64,000 nucleotides of DNA from Magnetococcales bacterium (GTDB taxonomy: Bacteria > Pseudomonadota > Magnetococcia > Magnetococcales > Magnetaquicoccaceae), in assembly GCA_002753095.1 (NCBI GenBank), contig PDZU01000006.1:29469-93468 (forward strand). Direction: 5' to 3'. The notes beneath the pieces are model-generated. The model did no database searches, was not told where the DNA came from, and saw only the letters and a list, made by a program, of their open reading frames with translations. Numbering within the stretch: position 1 is the first letter of the stretch; the number at the start of each line of letters is the position of its first letter. Shown here in pieces: positions 1-8,586 of the stretch. Made by a program: the position numbers and the translations under genes.

Positions 1-1669
1 CATCATCAATTTGAGTGGGGTTCAGATATTTTTCAGCATACTGCAGATAGATTTTTTCCCGAATGAATACATCAAACAGGTCGGGATCAATGTGTTGATC
101 TTTTTTCATGAAACCGAGAATTTTTAGCGAAGCAGAAAGGGATTTGGCCGGTTTATAGGGGCGATCGCTGGCTGTCAAGGCTTCAAACACGTCCGCCACC
201 GCCATGATCCGAGCCGGAATAGACATTTCATCCCGCATCAAACCATCGGGATAACCGGTCCCGTTCATGGTTTCATGATGGCTGCCGGCAATCTCCGGTA
301 CACGGCGCAAACTTCTCGGAAAAGGCAATTTGGTAAGCATTTTCTTGGTCACGGTGACATGGTTGTTGATCACCTGACGCTCTTCCTTGGTAAGGGTGCC
401 CTTGCGGATGCTCAGATTGTAGACTTCGTTCTCCGAGAGGAATGGCTCTTCTGCACCTTCTGGAGTCACCCAACGATATTCAGCGATTTTTTTGATACGC
501 TCCAAGGATTCATCGGACATGTATTCACCGCCCACGTTGCACTCTTTAATAAAGAGACGATCCGCCTCCAGTTGCGCCACACGTACCTGGTAAGCCGCCT
601 CCAGTTGTGCCAACTTTTCCTGGTGCTCAGCAAACCAAAGCGGGGCGGAGAGTACCGCACTCTGCGTCTGGGCGAGGAGGGCGAAACGCTCCTTCAGATA
701 GGCGATCTCCATATCCCGTTTCAGAACCTCAAAACGGGTCATGACTGTATGCACACGGTCGTAGATGGTCTCCAACTTGGTGGATTTGTCCACCACATAC
801 TCTGGCGTAACGACCTTGCCGCAGTCGTGCATCCAGGCGGCAATGCGAATTTCGTACATCTCATCTTCGCTGGGATTAAAATCTTTTAAATCACCCAACT
901 CGGACTCTTTTGCAGCACGGGCGATCATTTCGGACAAAATCGGCACCCGGTAGCCATGACCACCCGTATACGGGGATTTTTCGTCGATGGCGGTGGCAAT
1001 GGTCTGGATGAAAGCCTCAAAAAGCTTTTTCAGGTCACTGATCAGACGCTGGTTGGTGAGGGCGATGGCTGCCTGCGAAGCCAAAGATTCGGCCAACTGC
1101 TGGTCCTCAGCACTGAAAGGCTTAATTTCATTGGTTTCTGGATCTTTGGCGTTGATCAATTGCAACACGCCGATCAGTTCATTTTCATGATTTTTCAGCG
1201 GCACGACCAAAAACGACTTGGAACGATATTTCATGGCGGCATCAAAAGCACGCATGCCAGAAAAATCAAAGCCTTCCGCCTCGTAGGCATCGGGAATATT
1301 GACGGTTTGTTCCTTCAGAGCCGTATAGGCCGCCACCATGGCCAAATTGGGCTGTCCGTTGCGATACAGGGGGAGTTCCGGCAGCTTGATGGCAACCCCG
1401 GTGGTGCCACCCTGGGCAATGTTGAGCGAATCCGTGCGCAAAATCTGAAATTTCAGGGTTTGATTTTCGGTCAGCGTGTAGAGGGTGCCCGCGTCGGAAT
1501 TGGTCAGCGCCTTGGCGCCCAACAGAATGGTTTCCAACAACAAATCCGCGTTGCGCACGACAGAAAGGGCAACACCAATCTCATTGAGACGGTTGATCCG
1601 TTCCAACAAGTGACTCAGACGGGAACGTAACTGGTCAACGGTGTCATTGGTATCGGTTGTGATTTCCAT
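1..1669 (-). CDS. GAF domain + HD-GYP-type phosphohydrolase (C-terminus cut by window edge)
   Basis: My reverse-strand translation from ATG at 1669: MEITTDTNDTVDQLRSRLSHLLERINRLNEIGVALSVVRNADLLL...; GAF-like region, then HGYRVPILSEMIA, AAWMHDCGKVVTPEYVV, KGTLTKEERQVINNH, SHHETMNGTGYPDGL (HD-GYP signature). Missing from the ORF track because it runs off the window. Confidence 0.85.
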   Translation of the reverse strand, partial: MEITTDTNDTVDQLRSRLSHLLERINRLNEIGVALSVVRNADLLLETILLGAKALTNSDAGTLYTLTENQTLKFQILRTDSLNIAQGGTTGVAIKLPELPLYRNGQPNLAMVAAYTALKEQTVNIPDAYEAEGFDFSGMRAFDAAMKYRSKSFLVVPLKNHENELIGVLQLINAKDPETNEIKPFSAEDQQLAESLASQAAIALTNQRLISDLKKLFEAFIQTIATAIDEKSPYTGGHGYRVPILSEMIARAAKESELGDLKDFNPSEDEMYEIRIAAWMHDCGKVVTPEYVVDKSTKLETIYDRVHTVMTRFEVLKRDMEIAYLKERFALLAQTQSAVLSAPLWFAEHQEKLAQLEAAYQVRVAQLEADRLFIKECNVGGEYMSDESLERIKKIAEYRWVTPEGAEEPFLSENEVYNLSIRKGTLTKEERQVINNHVTVTKKMLTKLPFPRSLRRVPEIAGSHHETMNGTGYPDGLMRDEMSIPARIMAVADVFEALTASDRPYKPAKSLSASLKILGFMKKDQHIDPDLFDVFIREKIYLQYAEKYLNPTQIDD

Positions 1670-1793
1670 TTCACGGCCATGGCAAACGGTTGAAAGAAGT
1701 CAACCTCCCTGTCAGCGTTGCATCTTATGCCTGACGGTTAACGTCTGTCAATGATTGGTAGATAGTTTGCTATATGGGTTCACAGTATGATAA

Positions 1794-1821
1794 ATTTAAC
1801 ATAATACATCTTATGCGCCGC
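1794..1821 (-). other. dif: dif-like XerCD recombination site 1
   Basis: Minus strand GCGGCGCATAA-GATGTA-TTATGTTAAAT. XerD arm identical to E. coli dif (GGTGCGCATAA-TGTATA-TTATGTTAAAT); XerC arm 9/11. Confidence 0.75.
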
Positions 1822-1852
1822 ATCCGGGAATCTCCGTGCTGGTTGTGTGGTT

Positions 1853-1880
1853 TTGTCGTATAAGATGTATTATGTTAAAT
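1853..1880 (+). other. dif-like XerCD recombination site 2, inverted relative to site 1, degenerate XerC arm
   Basis: TTGTCGTATAA-GATGTA-TTATGTTAAAT; XerD arm 11/11, same central hexamer as site 1, XerC arm 6/11 versus E. coli dif. Confidence 0.6.
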
Positions 1881-2044
1881 TCGATTCAGCGATTTACAAC
1901 GCCACGTGGTTCTCCAGACAAAAAATGGATTTCCGAGGGAGAAATGAATTGCCGAATCTTGCCGAATTGGATTTAGGCGCATAAAATCCGGGTCAGGTTG
2001 TTGTCTGTTCTGGAGTCTGTTGCAAATCAAGGAATCTTCTACCC

Positions 2045-4120
2045 ATGACCCGCCAAATTCTGGTCACCAGCGCTTTGCCATATGCCAACGGTGCCATCCA
2101 CCTGGGACACCTGGTGGAATACATTCAAACGGACATCTGGGCCCGTTTTCACCGCGCCCGGGGGCATGAATGTCTTTACGTCTGTGCGGATGATACACAT
2201 GGCACCCCCATCATGATTCGGGCACGTAACGAAGGCATCAGCCCAGAGGAGCTTGTGGCCCGCATGCACGGCGAACATGTGGCTGATTTTCGTGACTTTA
2301 TGATCGGTTTCGACAACTATCACACGACCCACTCCGAAGAAAACCGCTACTTTGCTGAGCTGATCTACCAGAATTTGCTGCAAGGCGGACATATCGCCGT
2401 AGAAACGGTCCATCAGGCTTACTGCAACCGGGATGCCATGTTTTTGCCGGACCGCTTCATTCGTGGCGCCTGTCCCAAATGCGGTGCAGTGGACCAGTAT
2501 GGCGACTCGTGCGAACACTGTTCGGCCACCTACTCCCCCTTGGAATTGCGTGAACCTTTTTGTGCGCTGTGTGGCGAGCCCCCTGTCTCACGGGCTTCGG
2601 AGCATCTTTTTTTCCAATTGTCCCACTATGAGACCTTTCTGCGGGAGTGGACCCGATCTGGTGCCCTGCAGGTAGAGATGGCCAACAAGCTGGATGAATG
2701 GTTTGCCAGCGGATTAAAAAATTGGGACATTTCACGAGATGGCCCCTATTTTGGTTTTGCCATTCCCGGTCAAACCGATAAATATTTCTACGTTTGGCTT
2801 GATGCCCCCATCGGCTATATGGCTTCCACACTGCACTATTGCCAACGCACGGGACGCTCCTTCGATACGTTTTGGCATCCAGACAGCACCGCAGAGGTCT
2901 ATCATTTTATTGGCAAGGATATTCTCTATTTCCATACCTTGTTTTGGCCTGCGATGCTGAAGGGGGGTGGTTTCCGCACCCCGACTGCCGTGTTTGCGCA
3001 TGGTTTTCTCACGGTCAATGGACAAAAAATGTCCAAGTCCCGTGGTACGTTCATCAACGCCCGGACCTATCTGGACCATCTTGACCCGGAATATCTCCGC
3101 TACTACTATGCCTGCAAGCTCAGTAACCGGGTTGATGATCTGGACTTGAACCTGGACGATTTTGTGCAGCGGGTCAATGCCGACATGGTTGGCAAAGTGG
3201 TCAATTTGGCCTCCCGCACTGCCGGTTTTGTCCATAAATTTTTTGCTGGTCGTCTTGCCGAGCGCTATCCAGAAGATGGCGGTCTATTTGCGACTTTTGT
3301 ACAGGCTGGCGAAGAGATTGCGCACTATTACGAGGGTCGGGAGTATGCCAAGGCCATGCGCACCATCATGGCCCTGGCCGATCAGGCCAACCGATACATC
3401 GAAGAGCAAGCCCCCTGGAATTTGGCCAAACAGGGCGAAATGGCTGCCTTGCACGCTGTTTGTTCCGTGGCACTCAATTTGTTTCGCATCCTGATGACCT
3501 ATTTGGCTCCGGTACTGCCCGGCATGGCGGAAAAAACCCGGTCTCTGCTTGACCTGCCCGGTCTGCAATGGGCCAGTTGTCAGACGCCTCTTTGTGGCAC
3601 GACCATCCAACCCTTCAGCCACCTGATGGCCCGTATTGATCCCAAACGCATCGAGGCTCTGTTGGCTGCTGCTCGCCCACAGGAGAGCACGCAGGTTGCT
3701 GCGCAAGACCCCCCTGCAGCCAACAGCCCAGAGGAGCGTGTTGCGCTCCCCTCCTCCTCTGCACCTGTGGCAGCCACACCCACCATCGCTATCGATCAGT
3801 TTGCCCAAATTGACCTGCGTGTGGCCCGAATCGTTCAGGCTGAACAGGTGACTGGGGCCGACAAGTTGCTCAAGTTGACCCTGGATGTTGGTGTGCTGGG
3901 TACCCGTACCGTCTTTGCAGGAATCCGTGCCGCCTATCAACCGCAGGCATTGCTGGGCCGTCTGACGGTCGTCGTGGCCAATCTGGCCCCACGAAAAATG
4001 AAATTTGGTCTTTCAGAAGGGATGGTGTTGGCTGCCAGCCATACCGATTCCACCGATAAAAGTGCTCTGTTTTTGCTCTCCCCCGATGCGGGGGCCGAGC
4101 CCGGCATGCGTATTCAGTAA
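2045..4120 (+). CDS. metG: Methionyl-tRNA synthetase
   Basis: [31 protein letters not shown], zinc-binding Cys cluster [28 protein letters not shown]-terminal tRNA-binding domain [14 protein letters not shown]. Confidence 0.98.
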   Translation: MTRQILVTSALPYANGAIHLGHLVEYIQTDIWARFHRARGHECLYVCADDTHGTPIMIRARNEGISPEELVARMHGEHVADFRDFMIGFDNYHTTHSEENRYFAELIYQNLLQGGHIAVETVHQAYCNRDAMFLPDRFIRGACPKCGAVDQYGDSCEHCSATYSPLELREPFCALCGEPPVSRASEHLFFQLSHYETFLREWTRSGALQVEMANKLDEWFASGLKNWDISRDGPYFGFAIPGQTDKYFYVWLDAPIGYMASTLHYCQRTGRSFDTFWHPDSTAEVYHFIGKDILYFHTLFWPAMLKGGGFRTPTAVFAHGFLTVNGQKMSKSRGTFINARTYLDHLDPEYLRYYYACKLSNRVDDLDLNLDDFVQRVNADMVGKVVNLASRTAGFVHKFFAGRLAERYPEDGGLFATFVQAGEEIAHYYEGREYAKAMRTIMALADQANRYIEEQAPWNLAKQGEMAALHAVCSVALNLFRILMTYLAPVLPGMAEKTRSLLDLPGLQWASCQTPLCGTTIQPFSHLMARIDPKRIEALLAAARPQESTQVAAQDPPAANSPEERVALPSSSAPVAATPTIAIDQFAQIDLRVARIVQAEQVTGADKLLKLTLDVGVLGTRTVFAGIRAAYQPQALLGRLTVVVANLAPRKMKFGLSEGMVLAASHTDSTDKSALFLLSPDAGAEPGMRIQ

Positions 4121-4149
4121 CCTTGCTCTTTCCCATATAAAGGACGACC

Positions 4150-5940
4150 ATGGCAGCTCAATCGAAAATTATCCTGCTGACCGATTCCGTCATCATTGAC
4201 CGGATGATCATCAGCGGTCTCGACAAGGAGACGTGTGACATTCTGGCTGTGTATACCAAGGATGCCGATTTCTTCGATCGTATTGTCGAGTTTGAGCCGG
4301 ATTTGGTCTTCATCAAGGCGGAACTGAGCAACTCTCTGGGTGTAGAGATGTGTGACCGCCTGCGCAATAACGCGGTCACCAAGCAGGTCAAGATTGTTTT
4401 TCTCTCATCCAACCCCAATATGCGGGAGCAGGCTCTGCACCGTAAGGTCAACCGTTTCCTGTCGTTGCCATTTACCCCGCAGGATGTCAAGTTGGCCGTT
4501 GAGATGGTCCTGACGCGCAAGCCGATTGTCCTTTATACCGATGACAGCGATATGATGCACCACGTGGTGGTACCTGCCCTCAAAGAGGAAGGCTATGAGG
4601 TCTGGGAAGCCTGGGATGGGCGCGAGGCGGTGGAACTGTTGGACAATGTGGATGGCAAAGTCGATCTGATCCTTTCGGATGTGGAGATGCCCACCATGAC
4701 TGGGCACCAGCTATGCCGCAATGTCCGTTCTTCCTTTCCTTATGACATTCCGTTCATTCTGCTCACCTCTCTCGATACCGAAGAGGCGGTGATGCAGGGC
4801 TTTGAGGCTGGGGCCGATGACTATCTTCTGAAACCGGTGGTGATGCCGGAGTTGCTGGCACGTGTCGGTCGCTGGTTGAGTGATCGCAGTCGTGGTGCAC
4901 AGCGGGTGGTGCGACCGGAACGCATCCTGGTGGTAGAGGATGCCCAATCCATTCGTACCATGAGCGTTAAAGCACTGACAACACAAGGGTTTCAGGTTGA
5001 TGAAGCCGAGGACGGCATGGCTGCGCTGCCCATGTTGAAGCAGCATGAGTATGACTTGTTGGTCACCGACTTTGAAATGCCGCGCATGGATGGTTTGGAG
5101 TTGTGTCAAAAGCTGCGGCAGGGCGAGGCTGGGCGTGCTGATTTGCCGATTGTCTTTGCCACCAGCCGCACGTCCAAAACCGATACCGTGAAGATGCGTT
5201 CCATCGGTGTACAGGCGGTGATTGCCAAACCGTTTGGCCCGGATCGTGTGGCTGCTGAAGTGGAGCGTGTTTTGGCCGAAGTCTCCATGCAACGCCATCG
5301 CCAGATGATTCAGCATTTTTTCCCGGAACAGCTCTTGGCCTCCACGGCGGGCCAGCAACTGATGGGCACTGCCGGGCACAATCCCGACTTTGCCGATGAC
5401 CAGTCGCGCACGGTCATGGCGATTCGTCTGGTTAATTTTGTCACTTTGGCCAAAAACATGAAGTCTCTGGAGCTGGTGAAACAGATCAATCAGTATCTGG
5501 CTACCGTAGAGTTGGTGCTGGAGAATTATGATCTGCCGGTGGAGCAGGTGCTGGGTGATCGTCTTTTTGTTTCGTTGAGCGGTCTGGAGGCAGGAACCCA
5601 GCGGGCTGTGCAGGTGGGAGCCAGCGTACTGGAAGCTGTGGAAAAATTGAACAAACAAGCCGGTTACATGCTGAAAGTTGGTATTGGCCTGCATGTGGGA
5701 CATGTGATCGTTGGAAACGTGGGCCTCAGAGGCATGGGCCGTCAATTGAGTTTGTTGGGAGAAGGGATGCAGGTGGCGCGGGCTGTTTGCAACGCCGCCT
5801 CGGACAGCGGTCTTTTTCTCTCTGCGGCGGCTCTGAAACAGATTCAAGGTGCTGAGGCCAAAGAGATTGGCCCGGTGTTGATTCAGGAGCGTAGCGATTC
5901 AGTGGTCGTCTCCCGGATCAGCAAATTTCCGGAGTATTGA
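4150..5940 (+). CDS. Triple-receiver response regulator with C-terminal class III cyclase-like (CHD) domain
   Basis: Two intact REC modules (DLILSDVEMPTMTG; DLLVTDFEMPRMDG) preceded by a degenerate one (DLVFIKAEL); C-terminal LGDRLFVSLSG ... KVGIGLHVGHVIVGNVGLRG resembles class III cyclases. Confidence 0.85.
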   Translation: MAAQSKIILLTDSVIIDRMIISGLDKETCDILAVYTKDADFFDRIVEFEPDLVFIKAELSNSLGVEMCDRLRNNAVTKQVKIVFLSSNPNMREQALHRKVNRFLSLPFTPQDVKLAVEMVLTRKPIVLYTDDSDMMHHVVVPALKEEGYEVWEAWDGREAVELLDNVDGKVDLILSDVEMPTMTGHQLCRNVRSSFPYDIPFILLTSLDTEEAVMQGFEAGADDYLLKPVVMPELLARVGRWLSDRSRGAQRVVRPERILVVEDAQSIRTMSVKALTTQGFQVDEAEDGMAALPMLKQHEYDLLVTDFEMPRMDGLELCQKLRQGEAGRADLPIVFATSRTSKTDTVKMRSIGVQAVIAKPFGPDRVAAEVERVLAEVSMQRHRQMIQHFFPEQLLASTAGQQLMGTAGHNPDFADDQSRTVMAIRLVNFVTLAKNMKSLELVKQINQYLATVELVLENYDLPVEQVLGDRLFVSLSGLEAGTQRAVQVGASVLEAVEKLNKQAGYMLKVGIGLHVGHVIVGNVGLRGMGRQLSLLGEGMQVARAVCNAASDSGLFLSAAALKQIQGAEAKEIGPVLIQERSDSVVVSRISKFPEY

Positions 5941-5996
5941 TCCCCGGCCTACCCTACCCCGCTCCATCCCGCCTTACCCAACCCCGCCCATCCCCT

Positions 5997-6140
5997 AAAG
6001 TTTCATGGGGTCAAGGGGAGATTATCTCCCCTTGCGGGTGCAGGGCAGAGCCCTGCTGCAATGGCGCGCTTTTACCGAAGCAGATTTGGCGCAGCCAAAT
6101 CTGTACCGCGCGCCCAAATTTGTGCCCCGCAGGGGCACGC
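5997..6140. repeat. Intergenic palindromic repeat cluster (REP/BIME-like)
   Basis: Palindromes aaggggagat-t-atctcccctt (6013-6033), cagatttggc-gca-gccaaatctg (6081-6103), gtgcccc-gca-ggggcac (6122-6138). 6004-6034 recurs inverted at 46979-47009. Confidence 0.8.
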
Positions 6141-6252
6141 CTTGGGAGGGCGGCAGCCCGACATGCACCTTGTCGTTTCGATAAGTGCGATGGAAGGGAT
6201 TCACATACAGGCTCCCTCTTCTCCCCCCCTCCTCTTCGGATCATAACCGGCC

Positions 6253-7104
6253 ATGGCGCATCCATTTCTTTCCCCGGAACAGGCAACCGTTTTAATCACT
6301 GGTTGTTCGTCGGGCATTGGTCGCTGTGTTGCGGAGCAACTGCGTGCCAGGGGTTACCGGGTATTTGCCACGGCCCGCCGTGCGGAGGATGTGCAGCAAC
6401 TGCAACTGAGTGGATTTAACGCCTATCGTCTGGATTTGACGGATGAGCGTTCTATGGACGAAGCCGTACACTGGGTGTTGCAACAAACCGATGGCCAACT
6501 CTATGCCCTGTTCAACAATGGAGCCTATGGTTTACCGGGGGCTGTAGAAGATATCACGCTGCAGGCGTTGCGGGCGCAATTTGAGACCAACGTGTTTGGT
6601 ACCCATGCACTCACGTGTCGCGTTTTGCCGATCATGCGTCGTCAGGGCTATGGCCGCATTATCCAGAACAGTTCCATCCTGGGCTTTGTGGCGTTGAAAT
6701 ATCGAGGTGCCTACAATGCCAGTAAATATGCCCTGGAGGGGTTAAGCGACACCCTGCGTCTGGAGTTGCTGGGCAGTGACATACACGTCTGTTTGATTGA
6801 ACCCGGCCCGGTGATCAGCCGTTTTCGCGAGAACGCGGCGCAGGCTTTTGAGCGTTGGGTGGCTGAGGTACCAAGCCGGCATCAAGAGGCTTATCAGCGT
6901 TTACAATCTACCCGCCGTTCCGGCAAACCCACCGCATTTTCGGTCCCCCCGGAAGCGGTTTGTCGGCGGGTGGTACACGCCTTGGAGAGTCGTCGCCCCC
7001 GCATTCGCTATCCGGTCACTTTTCCCACCTATCTGTTTGCCTTTTTGAAGCGTATTTTGCCGACCCGTATCATGGATCGATTTTTATCCTCTAAGTTGAT
7101 GTAA
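6253..7104 (+). CDS. Short-chain dehydrogenase/reductase (SDR) family oxidoreductase
   Basis: VLITGCSSGIGRCVAEQLRARGYRVFATAR; NNGAYG; YNASKYALEGLSDTLR. Confidence 0.93.
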   Translation: MAHPFLSPEQATVLITGCSSGIGRCVAEQLRARGYRVFATARRAEDVQQLQLSGFNAYRLDLTDERSMDEAVHWVLQQTDGQLYALFNNGAYGLPGAVEDITLQALRAQFETNVFGTHALTCRVLPIMRRQGYGRIIQNSSILGFVALKYRGAYNASKYALEGLSDTLRLELLGSDIHVCLIEPGPVISRFRENAAQAFERWVAEVPSRHQEAYQRLQSTRRSGKPTAFSVPPEAVCRRVVHALESRRPRIRYPVTFPTYLFAFLKRILPTRIMDRFLSSKLM

Positions 7105-7162
7105 TCCTGACTATTTTCTGAGATGAACTTGATGATAATTACAATGCATAGCATGTTTCCCC

Positions 7163-7191
7163 TTGACATTTGATTTTACAATGTCTATTAA
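7163..7191 (+). promoter_or_regulatory. Sigma70-like promoter upstream of cassette A
   Basis: TTGACA-N17-TATTAA; about 310 nt upstream of the GTG start at 7503. Confidence 0.5.
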
Positions 7192-7502
7192 TCCTAACCT
7201 TGTTGCTGGAATGGTGTGCAAGTTGACAACAGAGATCCTGTGTGTGTCCGCAGTGTATAACTAGATGCTAAGGGTGGGTTTTCGTGTACAAGAAACTTGA
7301 GATGTTTTGTCTTGTTATGAGGAGACTGAGTTCACCTGCCATAGAGATGGCATGTCCTGCGGCGGTCTTTGGTCGGGATGGCAAAGCTGGATTTGTGGAT
7401 CAACGGGTTGTGCATCCGGGCATAGAATATAACTTTCAACAGATGTATGAATCTGGATGGCAAACAATTCAATAATGTAAGTCATAAATTCAGGAGAGTG
7501 TT

Positions 7503-8537
7503 GTGCATAAGCATATTTTGCTGATTGTGTTAGCAATATTGTGTTGCTCATCTACTGTGCGTAGTGAAGAAGAATATTGCCAACAGAAAATCGATGAATT
7601 GTTTGTTGCTGGACAGCGTTGTCCTGCTTATGCCTCTATTCGAAATGGCAAGATGGTGAATCCCGATGATTTAGTCTTAGAAGCCGGTAGAAAATACGGC
7701 GCCCATGAACTTCTGAGTTTAGATCGAGATTTTGATCCTCAGGAGCAGTGGGTATACGTTCATGTTCCAGAAAGGTATCCCACTCAATACAGGAATCGGT
7801 GGGTCAGAAGAATGTGCGGCTCATTGCAAAAATTTCCTTACGATAATAATGGGCAGAAAACAGGAAGATGGGATAAATTTGTATTGTCGCTCAGTTGGTT
7901 ACCCGGACAATGTATGAAGTACTCAGAATACAAGAGACCTGAATGTATTTATTCAATTCCTCTTGATTACAGCGCCACCAACTTCGTTTTCCAAGAATTT
8001 CGACCAGAAGATAGTGATAATAAAGCGTACAATTTTTGTGGCACTCAAAAAGATAATCTTGAAAAATATAGTAAATGTAAATTCCCTGAAGTTGCTTGCG
8101 TAAGTTGTGGATTTGATAAATTTAATGATGTCATACCGAGTATATATTGGAAATCGTGTATGGAGAGAAGTGCGTGGTACAAACACGGTACATGCACCTT
8201 TTGGACTCCAGAACAATATTTCACAATTGCCGCAAATTTAGTGAGGCAGTTCAACAAATCTGGTATCTCTGGTTTCATGCAAAAAAATATTGGCACAGAA
8301 ATAGATAGCAATTCCTTAATGAATGAAATTAAAAATCACTATGGGGAAGAGGCAGGTCAGCATATCTCATTGCAGTGCGAAAAAATTGACGAGGAACTAT
8401 TGTTGATAGGTCTTGAAATTTATCTTCCAGGACACATCGAAATTGGTGACAATCTGAAAGAATTGATTGAAGAGGCTCCAAATAAGCCAAAAAAAGAAAC
8501 ACACTGCAAGGGTAAAATCAAAATATCAGCGTTCTAG
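7503..8537 (+). CDS. Secreted RNase T2-family (RNase I-like) protein, apparently catalytically degenerate
   Basis: GTG start with aggagag upstream; signal peptide; FVLSLSWLPGQC and SCMERSAWYKHGTC correspond to RNase I YVLALSWQTGFC and SCLERYEYAKHGAC; later ISLQCEKIDEELLLIGLEIYLP. Confidence 0.75.
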   Translation: MHKHILLIVLAILCCSSTVRSEEEYCQQKIDELFVAGQRCPAYASIRNGKMVNPDDLVLEAGRKYGAHELLSLDRDFDPQEQWVYVHVPERYPTQYRNRWVRRMCGSLQKFPYDNNGQKTGRWDKFVLSLSWLPGQCMKYSEYKRPECIYSIPLDYSATNFVFQEFRPEDSDNKAYNFCGTQKDNLEKYSKCKFPEVACVSCGFDKFNDVIPSIYWKSCMERSAWYKHGTCTFWTPEQYFTIAANLVRQFNKSGISGFMQKNIGTEIDSNSLMNEIKNHYGEEAGQHISLQCEKIDEELLLIGLEIYLPGHIEIGDNLKELIEEAPNKPKKETHCKGKIKISAF

Positions 8538-8586
8538 TGACTTAGTCAACAGAGTAAGGGAATAAATTACAGAGCGACAGCAAAAA

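Larger units (their letters stand above)
1793..1881. repeat. Perfect 22-bp inverted repeat (1793-1814 / 1860-1881), 45-nt spacer
   Basis: aatttaacataatacatcttat ... ataagatgtattatgttaaatt are exact reverse complements. Confidence 0.97.

Noticed and set aside
5937-6419. 160-aa ORF upstream of the SDR gene
   Set aside because: Spans the palindromic intergenic repeat and overlaps the true SDR start; translation is low-complexity Pro/Cys-rich.
7284-7475. 63-aa ORF in the leader of cassette A
   Set aside because: No convincing RBS, no recognisable motif; more likely untranslated leader.
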